Shown one piece after another: positions 10,235-21,370 of a DNA stretch of 64,000 nt. Under the pieces are notes generated by a model. It was not told the origin of the DNA. It ran no database searches and was given only the letters and a program-made list of their open reading frames with translations. A program made the position numbers and the translations under genes. How positions within the stretch are numbered: position 1 is the first letter of the stretch; every line of letters starts with the position of its first letter. The stretch is from Acholoe squamosa (lineage: Eukaryota > Annelida > Polychaeta > Phyllodocida > Polynoidae): positions 38,567,250 to 38,631,249 of the forward strand of contig OX439051.1 of assembly GCA_949317995.1 (NCBI GenBank), written 5' to 3'.

Positions 10235-10840
10235 CCTATAAACAGGTTGAGGACTGCATTTTTTCTAAAGCCAGACTCAGTTGAAATGCCATGGCCATTT
10301 CTAGCCCTGCATAGGCCATAATACTGGGGCCATGGTCAGATCTGAGAACGATTTCAAAGTCCAATCTAAAAGTGTATTTTTCACAATTTTCCCTTAGTCT
10401 AACAATTTTTATGTTGACATCAGTAGAAAGAGAATTATTCGTTAAGTCAGCATGTTACATACCATCTTGATGTGATCGATACAATGTCATATTCAATAAA
10501 TTGTGTACTCATTACTACATGACTGTAAAAAAGTGACTGTAAATGTCGTCTATGTAGAAGGGCAAAGAATTTTCTATAAGAAAATATTTGCATATTTTTG
10601 ATGCAAACATTAATTTGCAAGATATGGATCTTTTAATGTAACAATAACCATATTTGAATGTGGTTTCCCTACTAACCCTAAGCAATACAGTAGGTAAGGA
10701 TAGGTGGTAGAGGGGTTGCACTCACAGCTCAGTAGCACACACACAGTAATATCAACTCATGTTCTGCTTGGATGCTTGGATGCACACCACTATAGGGTGC
10801 TCATGGTCCACTGATCACAGGCAAGCAGGGTCAGAAATGT
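10235..10840. repeat. Left arm of a ~600-bp inverted repeat around exon 3
   Basis: This stretch matches the reverse complement of 12064-12700 along most of its length, with indels. Clear matching blocks include AACAGGTTGAGGACTGCA, GGCCATTTCTAGCCC, CATGTTCTGCTTGGATGC and ACAGGCAAGCAGGGTCAGAA. It lies in intron 2 of host gene 1. It is either half of a transposon with long terminal inverted repeats or one of two inverted insertions of one repeat family. Confidence 0.65.
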
Positions 10841-11082
10841 ATAACTATGCCTTATAATTGAAATATTACAGTAGACATGAAAAGAGCTAAGTACTGGAGC
10901 TAATTTTGCTATTTATGTTCAGTTTAGAGTAGTTTTAAAGGGGGTGGTAAATGAAGCTGTTCCATTATATTCAGCTTGAATGCAGATTAATTTGGTTTTC
11001 GGCATTTTGTCAAATTGCACAAACTGGCTCTGTATACTTATGAATGATTATGGAATAAACAAGCCAGCCTTTTTGCTTACAG

Positions 11083-11379
11083 GAATGTTCATATGAGAGA
11101 TGCTATGGATCTAAAACCAAGGCAAAAGAAGAGATTGAGGGTATCATACAGGGTTTAAGAAGTGGACCTACAACATGTTTTGCCAATGAGCACAATCTTC
11201 AGCAGCTTATTCAGAAGTACAAATACTCCTATGCAGAGGCTCTGCACAGTGTTATTTGGCCAGCAATATTCTCTTTGGTTGATCTTATTATAATCATAAA
11301 AATTTGTAAAGAGGATTGGAATTGTAACTGTCCCCTCATGGTACAACCAAGGCAGAGAATGGTGCCAGTTATTGTGTGA
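11083..11379 (+). CDS. Host gene 1, exon 3: second loop half, TM2 and C-terminus
   Basis: After the acceptor TTGCTTACAG| a 98-codon frame begins ECSYERC, continues through PTTCFANEHN and ends with a hydrophobic helix starting VIWPAIFSLVDLI. In KCNMB proteins a C-S-Y-x-x-C motif, a later cysteine and a second membrane helix beginning near a Trp-Pro occur in this order, so it fits as the C-terminal exon. After the helix come KICKED and then residues encoded by the first unit of a 55-bp minisatellite, where the stop codon lies (11377-11379). The protein tail is therefore partly repeat-derived. Inverted repeats bracket the exon. Confidence 0.65.
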   Translation, partial: ECSYERCYGSKTKAKEEIEGIIQGLRSGPTTCFANEHNLQQLIQKYKYSYAEALHSVIWPAIFSLVDLIIIIKICKEDWNCNCPLMVQPRQRMVPVIV

Positions 11380-11695
11380 TAAATGTCTCCTCATGGTACA
11401 ACCAAGGCAGAGAATGGTGCCAGTTATTGTGTGATAAATGTCCTCTCATGGTACAACCGAGGCAGAGAATGGTGCCATTTATTGTATGATTTATGTACTC
11501 TCATGGTAAAACCATGGCAGAGAATGGTGCCAGTTATTGTGTGATAAATGTCCTCTCATGGTACAACCAAGGCAGATAATGGTGCCAGTTATTGTGTGAT
11601 AAATGCCCTCTCATGGTACAACCAAGGCAGAGAATGGTGCCAGTTATTGTATAATAAATGTCCACTGATGGTACAATCAAGGCAGAGAATGGTGT
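11331..11695 (+). repeat. 55-bp minisatellite, about 6.6 copies
   Basis: Units start at 11331, 11386, 11441, 11496, 11551, 11606 and 11661 (partial), each beginning close to TCCTCTCATGGTACAACCAA and ending TTATTGTGTGATAAATG. Most units differ by only a few bases; the third and the last are the most diverged. The array starts inside exon 3 of host gene 1 and supplies its stop codon. Since 55 is not a multiple of 3, each unit would be read in a different frame if translation continued. Confidence 0.92.
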
Positions 11696-12063
11696 TTATC
11701 ACCACATACCCTGAATCAGTGATGTCCATGGGATCAGCTAATTATTGGTAATGATTCGTTTCATTCTATGTTATATTAAAATGTGTAAATCTGATGTGTA
11801 ACTAACTCCACATGTAAGGACGAATCCACTTTCCCATATAATTATTTGACATGTGTACATGTCTTCACATGAAATAAGAACATAACCTATTATGTACAGT
11901 GAAGGAAGTCATACTTCAATCTGATGTCAATATGCTCTCTAAACTCAAACACACACATTATATGAGGCATTAAACAGGTCTGAGACGAGGCTGAGAAGAA
12001 TACCCAAATTTGGAACATAGCCTGTACTTAAGAGTATCAACATGGATGTATCTGTAGACAGCA

Positions 12064-12700
12064 TTACAAGTATACCCAGGGCCATTTCTGACCCTGCTTG
12101 CCTGTGATCGGTGGACCATAACCACCCTATACTGGTGTGCATCCAAGCAGAACATGAGCCGATACGACTGTGGGTGTGCTACTGAGGTGTGAGTTTAGCC
12201 CCCCTTCACCAATCCTTACTTACTGTACTCTTAGGAAAGCCACATTTAAACATATTTTATGAGAAAATTGTTAATTGCTTGAAATGGAAGGTTCATATCC
12301 TAAACATTTTAGTATTTTTTGTAGAAAAGGCTTTGAACTTTTACATGGACTTAACATTTTCTTTAGGAAATTTAACACCAAAATTGGAAATATTATGTTT
12401 TAGTGTTGGCTACAGGTACACTTTATGGTCATTTGGACACAAAATCTATGGTTTAATTTACATATTTACGGTGATTCTTCATGTGGACTATTTTCCTGGG
12501 TAAATAAGTGTTCCTTTTTTATGTATAGCTATCATCAAAACCATAGAAATAATAGAAACTGGTAAAAAGATACATTATTCATGTTACTTTAAAATCATCC
12601 TTGGCCACATTATCATGCTGAATGCTGGGCTAGAAATGGCCACGGTCCTACATCTAGGCCTGAGGCCATGAGGAGTGCAGTCTTCAACCTGTTAATAACC
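12064..12700. repeat. Right arm of the inverted repeat around exon 3
   Basis: This is the reverse-complement partner of 10235-10840. The outer tips are the AACAGGTTGA / TCAACCTGTTA ends and the inner ends the CAGGGTCAGAAATG / CATTTCTGACCCTG blocks. The 1.2 kb between the arms holds exon 3 of host gene 1 and the 55-bp minisatellite. Confidence 0.65.
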
Positions 12701-14263
12701 AAAAACAAATCGTGTAAGTCGATAGGTAACTTGAGGTAAATATCTCTGGGTTCAAATTTTTTGCTTGGTCATAGTTGAAACATTTCTATTTTCTTTTTTA
12801 GATACACAAGCTTTTAACTTATATAGCAATATAATTATTATATCATTTGTAGAATAAATCTCCATATTCATATCCAAACGTGATATTATGACTGCCACGT
12901 CCAGTTGTACCAAAATTCCAACTATTTGTCTTGGTTAAGGTTATGGTATTTTTCCTTGGTTGTGGCCTTCTTGCCAGTGACAATTGCCAGCGGACTGCCC
13001 TGGGGCAATGACAAAACTGGGTAGATCATGTGACCTTCATAAATCATATATGAGGTCCTGTGGACATGATGTCACACAGAGCAATGGCACCCACCCGTTG
13101 GCCAACTGTAAGTGCTGATAATGGTATTTAATAGATTTGGTGAATTAGGAAGCAAAATAACAAACTTCAAGCTCTAAAAGATATAGAAGGTAACCACCGG
13201 ATGGATAGAAACTATAAATGGAGACAGTGCTAGTACTGGTCACATAACCTGTTTCCTTGTCACTGCCTAACTGGCTGCTGGTAACGGCATTGTCACATCT
13301 ATGAAGGCAGTGATGATGCACTAATGACATGGAGCAACGCCAGGGACGATCAGTTCACAGGGGAAAAAATTCCGATATAGATATAGTATTGAAATTTCAA
13401 GTCATAGGCAATTGTAGTGCATTAAGAGATAAGAGAAATTCTTACAACTTCCTCAAATTATGGACTGCAATAAAACCAACAGGTGGTGGAAACAGATATT
13501 GGAGAGATCAATCCATCCATCAAACATCATGAAGCAGTGGTAAACTTATTGCCCCTAAATCAAAGGGTCTGGAATATTGACCCTATCATTTCAGAGCTTT
13601 TTTTCTGTTACTTCTATGATATCACAGATGGTACTTGAGTAGGTTGTTCATGTTCATGTAGAGCTGAGCAGAAAAAGGCATAGGTGACACATTTCCCATG
13701 GCTTCCAGCCTCCTCAATTGGCGCGGTTGGGCACCATAGGGTTAAATTATGTTTTCAAATCATTACTGTAGGTATCCAGAGAAAAGGAATGCAATGTTTT
13801 TAGGCCCTAAGTGCAGCTTGTGTTTGTACACAGGTTATACACAGGTTTTCACAAATCTGGTGAACCAGGATCTTCATATTCTGTAATGAAACTACTTTTG
13901 GTAGATAGACTGCTGTGTAAAAATGTTTAAAAATCCTCTTTGGGACTTGAACGTGCCACCTTTAGATACAAAGTTCAATGCTCTCTGACCTAAGCTAACA
14001 AGGCATGTTGTGTAAATGTTGCTAAGATCATATTCTTAGACATTATGGTCACAGGTAATCTAAGGGAGTGATCATTTTTAACAACAGGGGGGTGGCTGGT
14101 GGGTTTGAGGAGGGTGTCAATGGACCATTCTGGGTATTATTCATTATTTTACACTTTTATGAAATACTTCGCCACACACACTCAGGACCTGCTCACAAGC
14201 TCACAGCTCATTCCCCCCCCCCAGTGTGTACAGTGAGCTGCTCTTACATCACCCACACCAGGA
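12701..14263. other. Non-coding DNA between host gene 1 and element E
   Basis: I see no supported gene in these 1.6 kb. Short frames occur without recognisable motifs. It ends at the left LTR of element E. Confidence 0.5.
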
Positions 14264-14747
14264 TGTTGTGAGAGCCGGACCCATCCTATTTCTGGGCACT
14301 GACTCACTGGGAGTATCACAACATACCGACATACATGTGGACGCATTTCTAGGATGCAGGGAAATTCCACAACCTCCCTTCATCCTGATTGGTCCACATA
14401 TAAATAGAATCATTACCAGGTATGGCGACGCGTCAGATCTGACCAGATCCAACCAGATCTGACCTGCTCCTACCGGTACATTTCATCACCCTGTGAGCTG
14501 CTCACCTAAGTATATAAGACCGGTGAGCAGCTCCCAGTCCTCTTTTCTAAGCTCATCTTTACTACTTACATTATCCCACATACAACCTCCCTAGTATCTA
14601 GGACCTACGACAGGTTGAGCTAGGAGCTTAGGGGCAGAGCCTGCACGCTGGCAAGTGTATTATTGTTACCACCTATATGTACACTCTGTCGTCATGCAAT
14701 AAACTAGGATCAAAGAACTTCTCTGGATTCAGTGTTCAATACAACAT
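14264..14747 (+). repeat. 5' LTR of element E
   Basis: The stretch begins TGTTGTGAG and ends AATACAACA, so it has the TG...CA ends and 6-bp inverted termini (TGTTGT/ACAACA) of an LTR. It contains a TATA box (TATATAAG, 14511-14518), AATAAA near 14699, and a gag-like region begins 71 bases downstream. I did not find a primer-binding site that starts with TGG right after the end, and the 3' LTR is not in the window. Confidence 0.65.
14495..14533 (+). promoter_or_regulatory. TATA box within a 12-bp inverted repeat in LTR E
   Basis: GAGCTGCTCACC (14495-14506) and its exact reverse complement GGTGAGCAGCTC (14522-14533) flank the TATA box TATATAAG. The pair could be a dimeric factor site or an RNA hairpin at the start of the transcript. 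Which of these applies is not known. Confidence 0.6.
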
Positions 14748-14817
14748 CGACTTGTAACGGTTCGTTGACAATGGATGAGAACTCCTCAGAATATCCCACT
14801 ACTAACCTCTCATAGCC

Positions 14818-17807
14818 ATGAGTAATAGTGAGACCATACCCAAGGAGCCAGTTTCTAAACGTACCTTTGCATCACCTGGGCTAGACGCACCCAACCCACC
14901 TGCAGCCGCAGCAGACCATTTCCAGAGAGAAAATTCATCACCTGATGCCCTCAAACTTGATCCAGTTATACCTAGAGCCCTTCAACCATGCACAAAACAG
15001 ACCGTGAGTACCGGCATTGAACAATTTTCATCCAACATTGTAGATAACAATACTGGAGCATAAACCAGTACACCAGTGTCTCTGTCTGCACCAGGATTTA
15101 CTTTACTCACAAGCTGCCTCACCACAAATAAGGCTATCTGGTATAACGAGCCCCACATCTGAGACATCACAACTGGGTACACCGGATCACCTACATTTGG
15201 ATCCACACCTGGAGGAGAGAGACTCAGATCTCTAAGCCACCCTTGAGGACATTGTACCCCCATCACCTGTAGAAGCCAGTACAGCGCCTACCGGTAATAC
15301 TCTGACACAGGCAGGTACCAACTCAGCCACTACCGGTACCAGAAGAAATACCCAACAACCTTTAGCTTGGGAAAGCCCCGTTGTTGTGGAATCAGACTCT
15401 GACACCTCCCTAGACGCCGATTACTGGAGACAAAGGATTGGCTCAGCAATATCTAGGTGGAGGACAGCTTACAAGGAGGGTGTAGGAAGAACAAATCATC
15501 CCACCCCCAGTTTTCCCCCTAGGCACCAAAGGGAAGAAGGCACCACCAGCTTCTCGGCTCACATCAACAGACTCTTAGAGCACAAGTGGCCTACTGCTAA
15601 CAGTAATCACCCCAGAGCCTATCGCCACCCATCCACATCCGAGGAGGAAGAAGAAGACCTGTTTTCCCCCCACCTGTGTACACCCCTAGAAGTCAACAGC
15701 GAACAAGGTCTGTAGACTTACCTGTCAGACCCCAGCCCAGACGCAGGAGGAGGACACAATCAAGCTCACCTCTCAGGAGGAGATCGCCCACTGGCTACAG
15801 ACTTCTAAGAAGTGTGGACGGTGCTACCAGCAGATCACACCTAGTAGCCACAACTCCTTTCTTGGATAGAGGAAGCAGAGCACCCTATAACTCACCCCAT
15901 CTAATCAGCTCGGGAGCCAATATCACAATGTCCACTGACCAGCCACTACGCTTTAATCAGGATGACCTGAGAAGGAGCTTAATCAGGGAATGCACCCAAG
16001 CTGTCAGTGACTTCTGCTGAAATAAAAAAACAGTGGACAGGAGCAAAACAACCTGCTTGCCAGAGTAAACCAGAGATTAGATGACATGGACTGCTGGAGG
16101 GAACGAATGGAGAGTGAGAGTGCTCTCAGCTCTAGAAGGGCAGAAGAGGCCAACATGGACGTCTTCAGGAGGTCTGAAGAATTCATGTATCAAATGACTT
16201 AGCAACTCAGCAGAAATATGGACGCTATGAAGACAGACATTTATAGAGCCATACATAGCCAGTCAACCACCACTGACACCACGGCAATCAACCAGTACGC
16301 CTCCAGCACGGAACAACGCCCAAATCCCCTCCACCAAACGCCGCCATACCCTACAGCACCAAGCTACAGCTCAATCCAAGCCAATACATTGACTGGAATA
16401 GGGTATAGCCCACCTAATGCCTTCCAGAATAACTCCAGCGGCAACAGAGCATCTGCCACGCCCACTTCACAAGCCGCGCAGTATCAAACACCGAACGCTA
16501 GTGCAGTAAATTCCCACCAGATGGCAGCAGGAGTAAACATCCAGTCCCTAAATCTGAACTGGACCGCCTTAGGTCAGATATTCAACAGTGTTTACACACC
16601 TCCAGCACAGGTGTCAAGTCACCAGAGCCAGACACAGCCACCTTATGCCCCAGGATATCCCCAGTTAGCACACTCCACACCTGCAATGCCTGACTTAGGA
16701 CAATCCGCCTTCAGCCAACACACACGGCCCTTAGGCATGATGAATAACGATAAACTCACATCTGCTCAGTTGGGCTCATTTAACAAGCCTGACCCCTTCG
16801 ACAAGGCCTCCCCATACAGATCTGCAGGGAAGTTCCTGACTGAATTCAAGTTCTTCATCAGAAATGTCCACCCCAAAAGGCCCGACCTACATGCCCCGTG
16901 TATGTACACCTTCCTCAAAGGCAGAGCAGCTCAGTGGTTTTTCACCAACATAATGGACAAGCCAATTATGCAGGACACAAATGCTGTATATGAAGCTTTC
17001 CTGGCTAGATTCGGCACCCCTGACCCCACTACCCTCCTCAAAGGTTACAGAAGCAGAAAACAACAACCCAACGAGTCCACAGAAGACTACCTGGCGGAAA
17101 TGACCCTACTACTATCCAACAGCAGTTTAGATGAAGCTTAACAAATTGACTACCTAATCAATGGACTCAGACCTGAACTGAAAAATGTTGTCCTTGCCAA
17201 AGCACCAAAGACACTACTGAAAGCTGAAGAAATTGCCCTTGAGCAAGAACTGAGCATTCAAGCAGTGAAACTTGCCCAAGCTGATGACAGCTCAGCCTAG
17301 TTATGTGCCATGGGCTACAACAACAACAACAACAATCACAGGGACAACAGATCTAGAAAGGACAAATTCCACAACGACCACAAGAAGGAAGATAGGCTGC
17401 CCAGCGGAAATTACAACAAGCAGTATGAGAACAAGTACAAAAATGGTTTCCAAGGAAACTCTAAACCTTCCAACAGACCAGCCTCCAGGGATAACAGATC
17501 AAGTTCAAGAAACAGATCTGATTTCAACTCACCAGGAAGAAACAAATCCAGGGCTAGATCCAACCAGAGGTCCAGGTCATCAGAAAGCAGCAAAAGCTTT
17601 GTCTTCATACCTGTGAATGGACAAGCAAATAACTCCCGCATTGTTTCCTTTATGGTACCAGCAGATTTCACAATCCCCGATAATTGGGTACAGCAGTCAC
17701 TAAACAAATCAAGGGACCCTACCCCTGGCAGAAAGGATAGCAGAAGCTATACAGGGTCTCAGTCTGATGCTGAAAGTGACAGCCCCAAGAACAGTCGTGA
17801 TGATTAG
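14818..17807 (+). pseudogene. gag: Element E gag, decayed
   Basis: A Gag-like region with many stops and frame changes. The best part is 16218-17141: a Pro/Gln/Ser-rich linker, then a capsid-like core (about residues 175-307) with the pattern of Ty3/Gypsy Gag, including PYRSAGKFLTEFKFFI, GRAAQWFF and FLARFGTPDPTTLLKGY. After a TAA (17139-17141) and a TAG (17298-17300) the same frame continues into a basic Asn/Arg/Ser-rich tail (17310-17804). No CCHC knuckle is visible; the basic tail may be the nucleic-acid-binding part. The frame ends at another TAG (17805-17807), beyond which protease continues in the same frame. N-terminal remnants at 14818-15063 and 15386-16020 are in other frames. Confidence 0.65.
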
Positions 17808-18212
17808 GATTCAGGGGAAGGAACTGCAGCACCTACAGTCCCCGCCCCCACCATAAAGGACCCGACCAAACAACCGCCTCCCACCACTTCTCATTCAATT
17901 GCTGAAGCAGAAGCAAATTCAGTTGACTCTCACACCTCCAGCACCCATCACACAGAACATATGGAATATAAGGAGGACCAGGGCTCTTGCACTGACGATG
18001 ATGAGGATGAATATGAGGACCAGAGCCGGAGAACTTCAATTCTGAAGCTGAAGATCAAGTCTGACAAATATGGGCAGCAAGGTAAGGCCATTTTTGTTAA
18101 CACAGAATTGACTAATGGTGCAGTATCTGTTGACATAGATAACCATTTGTATAGAGCTCTCATTGATTCTGGCGCTTCCCTATCTTTTATTAGCCAAAAG
18201 ATGAGTCCTCAT
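17808..18212 (+). pseudogene. Element E protease, truncated
   Basis: In frame with the Gag tail after a single TAG. An acidic linker leads to the retroviral-type aspartic protease motif ALIDSGASLSFIS near 18157-18195. Only the first catalytic motif remains: the sequence switches at about 18200-18212 to the minus-strand ORF3 remnant of element C, and no RT, integrase or 3' LTR of E is present. The TAG between Gag and protease could be a readthrough site, but two more nonsense codons in the same frame upstream make plain decay more likely. Confidence 0.65.
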
Positions 18213-18722
18213 TGGAACCATGTCCAATCCCTAAGCCACTCCAGTGGCATCCTCTCGAGTTGGAGCGGGTGCATCACATCCTCAATCGCAAGTCTCACCT
18301 TCAGATCCAGTTTAACTTGAGTACCATCAGGATGTACTATCTGTGCCTGTAGTTCCGGATGGACATACAGGTACCTTCCATCATAAGATGCCGGAAACGG
18401 GTTATCCTCTCCCGGTTTCCATTCCTTCACTTGGTCTTTGGATCCGTCTACCTGGTTAGTTTCAGATCCGGTTGCACCTAGCTGTACTTCTGGGTTCGAA
18501 GCATCTCCAGATCCCTCGGTAGGAAGTGGTGATACTGGCTTTTCTGGCTCATTCAAAGAAAATGAAGCCAGCTTCTCCTCAAACGGCAGATTCCTCCACC
18601 TCCATCAGGTCATTATCTGCCTGTGTAACAGGTGACAATGCTTCCGGAAAAGGATCTGCAGACGGAGTCAGCTTATCCGGGTCACCGGATAGCTTGGCTA
18701 CAGTTACGGATTCCTCAGCCAT
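18209..18722 (-). pseudogene. Element C ORF3, N-terminal remnant
   Basis: A frame starts at ATG 18722 (MAEESVTVAKLSGDPDKL), stops after about 47 codons, and a neighbouring frame then runs RNLPFEEK... on to LEWLRDW before the break at 18209. It is acidic and Pro/Ser/Thr-rich and sits at the place of ORF3 in elements A and B. The conserved Cys/His block is gone because the element is cut off here. Homology to ORF3 is inferred mainly from position and composition. Confidence 0.5.
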
Positions 18723-19198
18723 GACTGGAGGAATTTATACGGGAGTCCAACACTCCTTTTTCCGACTTTAACGGCATCGGGGCCGACTAGTAACTGAGCC
18801 GCCTTCTTGAGAATCAACTCTGTGGGTTGAGCTAGCTTGTTTAGAGGTGAAAAATCTGCAGACGGACGATCGCTCGCCTGCCACGATCTTCACCAAAAAA
18901 AGAATATAGCGACACGCCAGCTTCCATGACGTCATTTCCACGCTTGCGAGCGGGGTCACGAGAGGTCAGCCGAGACTGGACGCGATGACGTCATGCGGCA
19001 CCGCACGTGCTACGGACGGAACATGAATGTCGACTCGTCTAGGGATTTTAAGTGGAGTTTATGGAAAGCTTAAGCAAATCCACCGGATTATCTGTCAACT
19101 ACCCACTGGTACATCATACAGCGACGACAATTAGACCTTTCAGGTCAGTTGTTATCCGTTCCTCTAAATGTAAACATTACACTCATTGTGTATACAGG
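18723..19198 (-). promoter_or_regulatory. Pol-ORF3 spacer of element C with two CRE palindromes
   Basis: About 475 non-coding bases between the integrase stop (near 19199) and the ORF3 start. TGACGTCA occurs at 18927-18934 and 18986-18993. Element A has one copy in its matching spacer. I did not see an exact copy in the spacer of element B. Confidence 0.45.
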
Positions 19199-20600
19199 TT
19201 AGGTTACTGCAGTCCTCTGGGCAAGTCGAGGGCTGCGGCGGACGACTATCCCCTCTTTGGATAGTTCCTTTTCGGACAGGACAGTTCGAAATGCCTTCTC
19301 TAGGTGTTTCTTGGCCTTCGAAACACCTTTCCTCTTCTTATTGTCTTCACCTGCCGAAACTTTTTCAACTCCACCACGCTTAGTCCATGTTAGCGATGGC
19401 GGTACTGGTTCAGATAATTATCTTCCTAGGCCTACCCCGGCCTCTCTTCGATATCGGGTTCTTTACCTGGTTCACTATCCGATTTAGATTCAGAATCTTA
19501 TCAAATCCTTCACCATACATTTCTGTGGAGGTCTCCCTCCCAGACCATTTTCTTAGTCTAGCAATGTTGGACTTGTACAGCCGTCGGAGGTCTGATTTGA
19601 TGGCTACGGTACAATCACTAATAACCTGGGTTATTGTAAAAGGACCGTCCCAATTAGATGCTAATTTTACATGTCTAAGTGGTTCGTGCAACCTTAGCAC
19701 TCTATCTCCGGATTTGAATTTTCAATTTTTCAAATCGGTATCATATCCTACCTTCTGCCATTTGGCACTTTTCTCTAAATCAATTTGGACTGACTCATAT
19801 GCTTTCCTGAATCTGTCCCTCAAACATTCGACGAAAACTACATGACAAGGTAGTTCCAGATCCATACCTACAACTCTGAATACCAAGTCTGCAGGCATTA
19901 TTAAATCCTCTCCGAACACTAAAAGGTTCGGAGTTCAGTTGGTACTCGAATGTACTGTACTGTTGTAAGCATGGGTCACAAAATGGCATTGCTCAACCCA
20001 ATTGTCCATGTTTTCATTTACAAGTGACTTTAGGACCTAAATAAGGGTTCTATTGAACCTTTCAACCAATCCATTGCTGTGTGGTCTATATGGATTGGTT
20101 CTAGTTTTGCAAATAGCTAAGTATTCGCACATCCCTTGCAAGAGATTCGATTCGAATTCTCTACCTTGGTCACTGTGTAGCATAAGTGGTACACCGAAAG
20201 TCAGTACCCAACCTTTTACAAAGGCTTCGGCACAAGTAACTGCTTTGTGATCCGGTAGTGGGAAAACTTTAGTATACTTTGTATAGTAATCACACACTAC
20301 CATCATACAGGTATTGTCAATAGCGGTTGTGTTAAATCTACTCCAATCTTTGCAAATCTCGTGACATGCCGGGCCAATAGTATTTTTTAGAAAGTCATGC
20401 TAATGAGCGTTTCCTTCCAAAATGACCACTGGTCCGATGTCAATGACAATAATACATGATGTCATGCATCATTGCATGTGGTATAACCACTTGTGGTCGA
20501 AAATCATAGAAGGTTTGCATATGACGAATTTGGAGGTATTCCAGCCCCTACTCTTCGAATTTTAGTTTCCCCCTCTATTTCTTTGGCTCAAAGTGTCAGG
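19199..20600 (-). pseudogene. pol: Element C integrase, decayed
   Basis: Starting at high coordinates, remnants of the HHCC module (MYYCH.. and SGHFGRKRSL near 20400-20450) contain stops. YYWPGM is then fused directly to RFAKIGVDL near 20350, so about 35 residues, including the two zinc-binding cysteines, are deleted. The catalytic core is recognisable (SDQGREFES and NGLVERFNR in 20306-20037), as is the C-terminal domain (19989-19410). The tail keeps the AT-hook RGRGRPRK near 19425-19410 and, after a frameshift, ends VRRSPRLAQRTAVT at about 19199. The matching ending in element A supports this as the true C-terminus. Confidence 0.85.
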
Positions 20601-21370
20601 CTGAATGAGATCTTTATGTTACATATGGGTTTTGATGGTCCCATATGCATATTTTGGGCTCCAAGGGGGTAAAATGTGCCCAAAATGACCAAAATTGTCT
20701 GGGCGAAATTTAGACGGAACCATCGCTAAAGGAGCAATGGTAGGCGGTGGCACTGGTGTTGTGGTGGTGGAACTTTCAGAGTAGTTTCCCAAGCCCCCAA
20801 TGAAAACTGGGTCCCTAGTCTTAACTAGGGTTGGTCTTTGATATCTCAACTCTAGGACCTACCTACTTGTTGTGTATTGTTTTGAAAATGTAAAATCATA
20901 TGCCAAGCCTTTGCTTTTTGTAACGTGATATCTGGGGCCCAGGAAGACTAGGCTGAGCCCTCTGCAGACCCAGTGGACATCAATTGCTGGGCCTCTGAAT
21001 GAACATATCAGGGCCCAGTTAGCTGGGTAGGCGAAGTTGTGTCTGGGAGAATGACATTTGAGTTACAAGCCATCTTGAGGGCTTAATTTCCTACAGAAAC
21101 AATCTTCATACCTCCATGAAAATCGCAGGTCCAGACTATTTTGATCTGTAGATTAAGAAAATCACATTATCATTTATGTAAGATGTGTCCTTGCTATTGT
21201 AAAAGAAGCATACTTATAAGAATTCTTTTTCTGGGCACATGTCTGGGCGAATGACATGTAAGGCCCCATATGCACACTTTCTATGATTTGTGACCTTGTA
21301 TCAGTTTCTAACCATTATTACATGGCTTCCAACGGTATAACACACCTCTCCGATCTTCAAGCTCAGTCCA
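20601..21370 (-). other. Unexplained stretch within element C
   Basis: This lies between the RNase H remnant (beyond the MITE) and integrase. A minus frame at 20849-20619 has a Thr/Pro-rich linker, but I cannot match it to Pol. The rest shows no supported coding sequence. It is either decayed Pol linker or another insertion. Confidence 0.4.

Noticed and set aside
11548..11751. Open frame through the 55-bp minisatellite
   Set aside because: It is repeat-derived; the unit length is not a multiple of three and the frame has no family support.
17805..17807. UAG between Gag and protease of element E as a programmed readthrough site
   Set aside because: Two other nonsense codons (17139 and 17298) are in the same frame upstream, so random decay is the simpler explanation.
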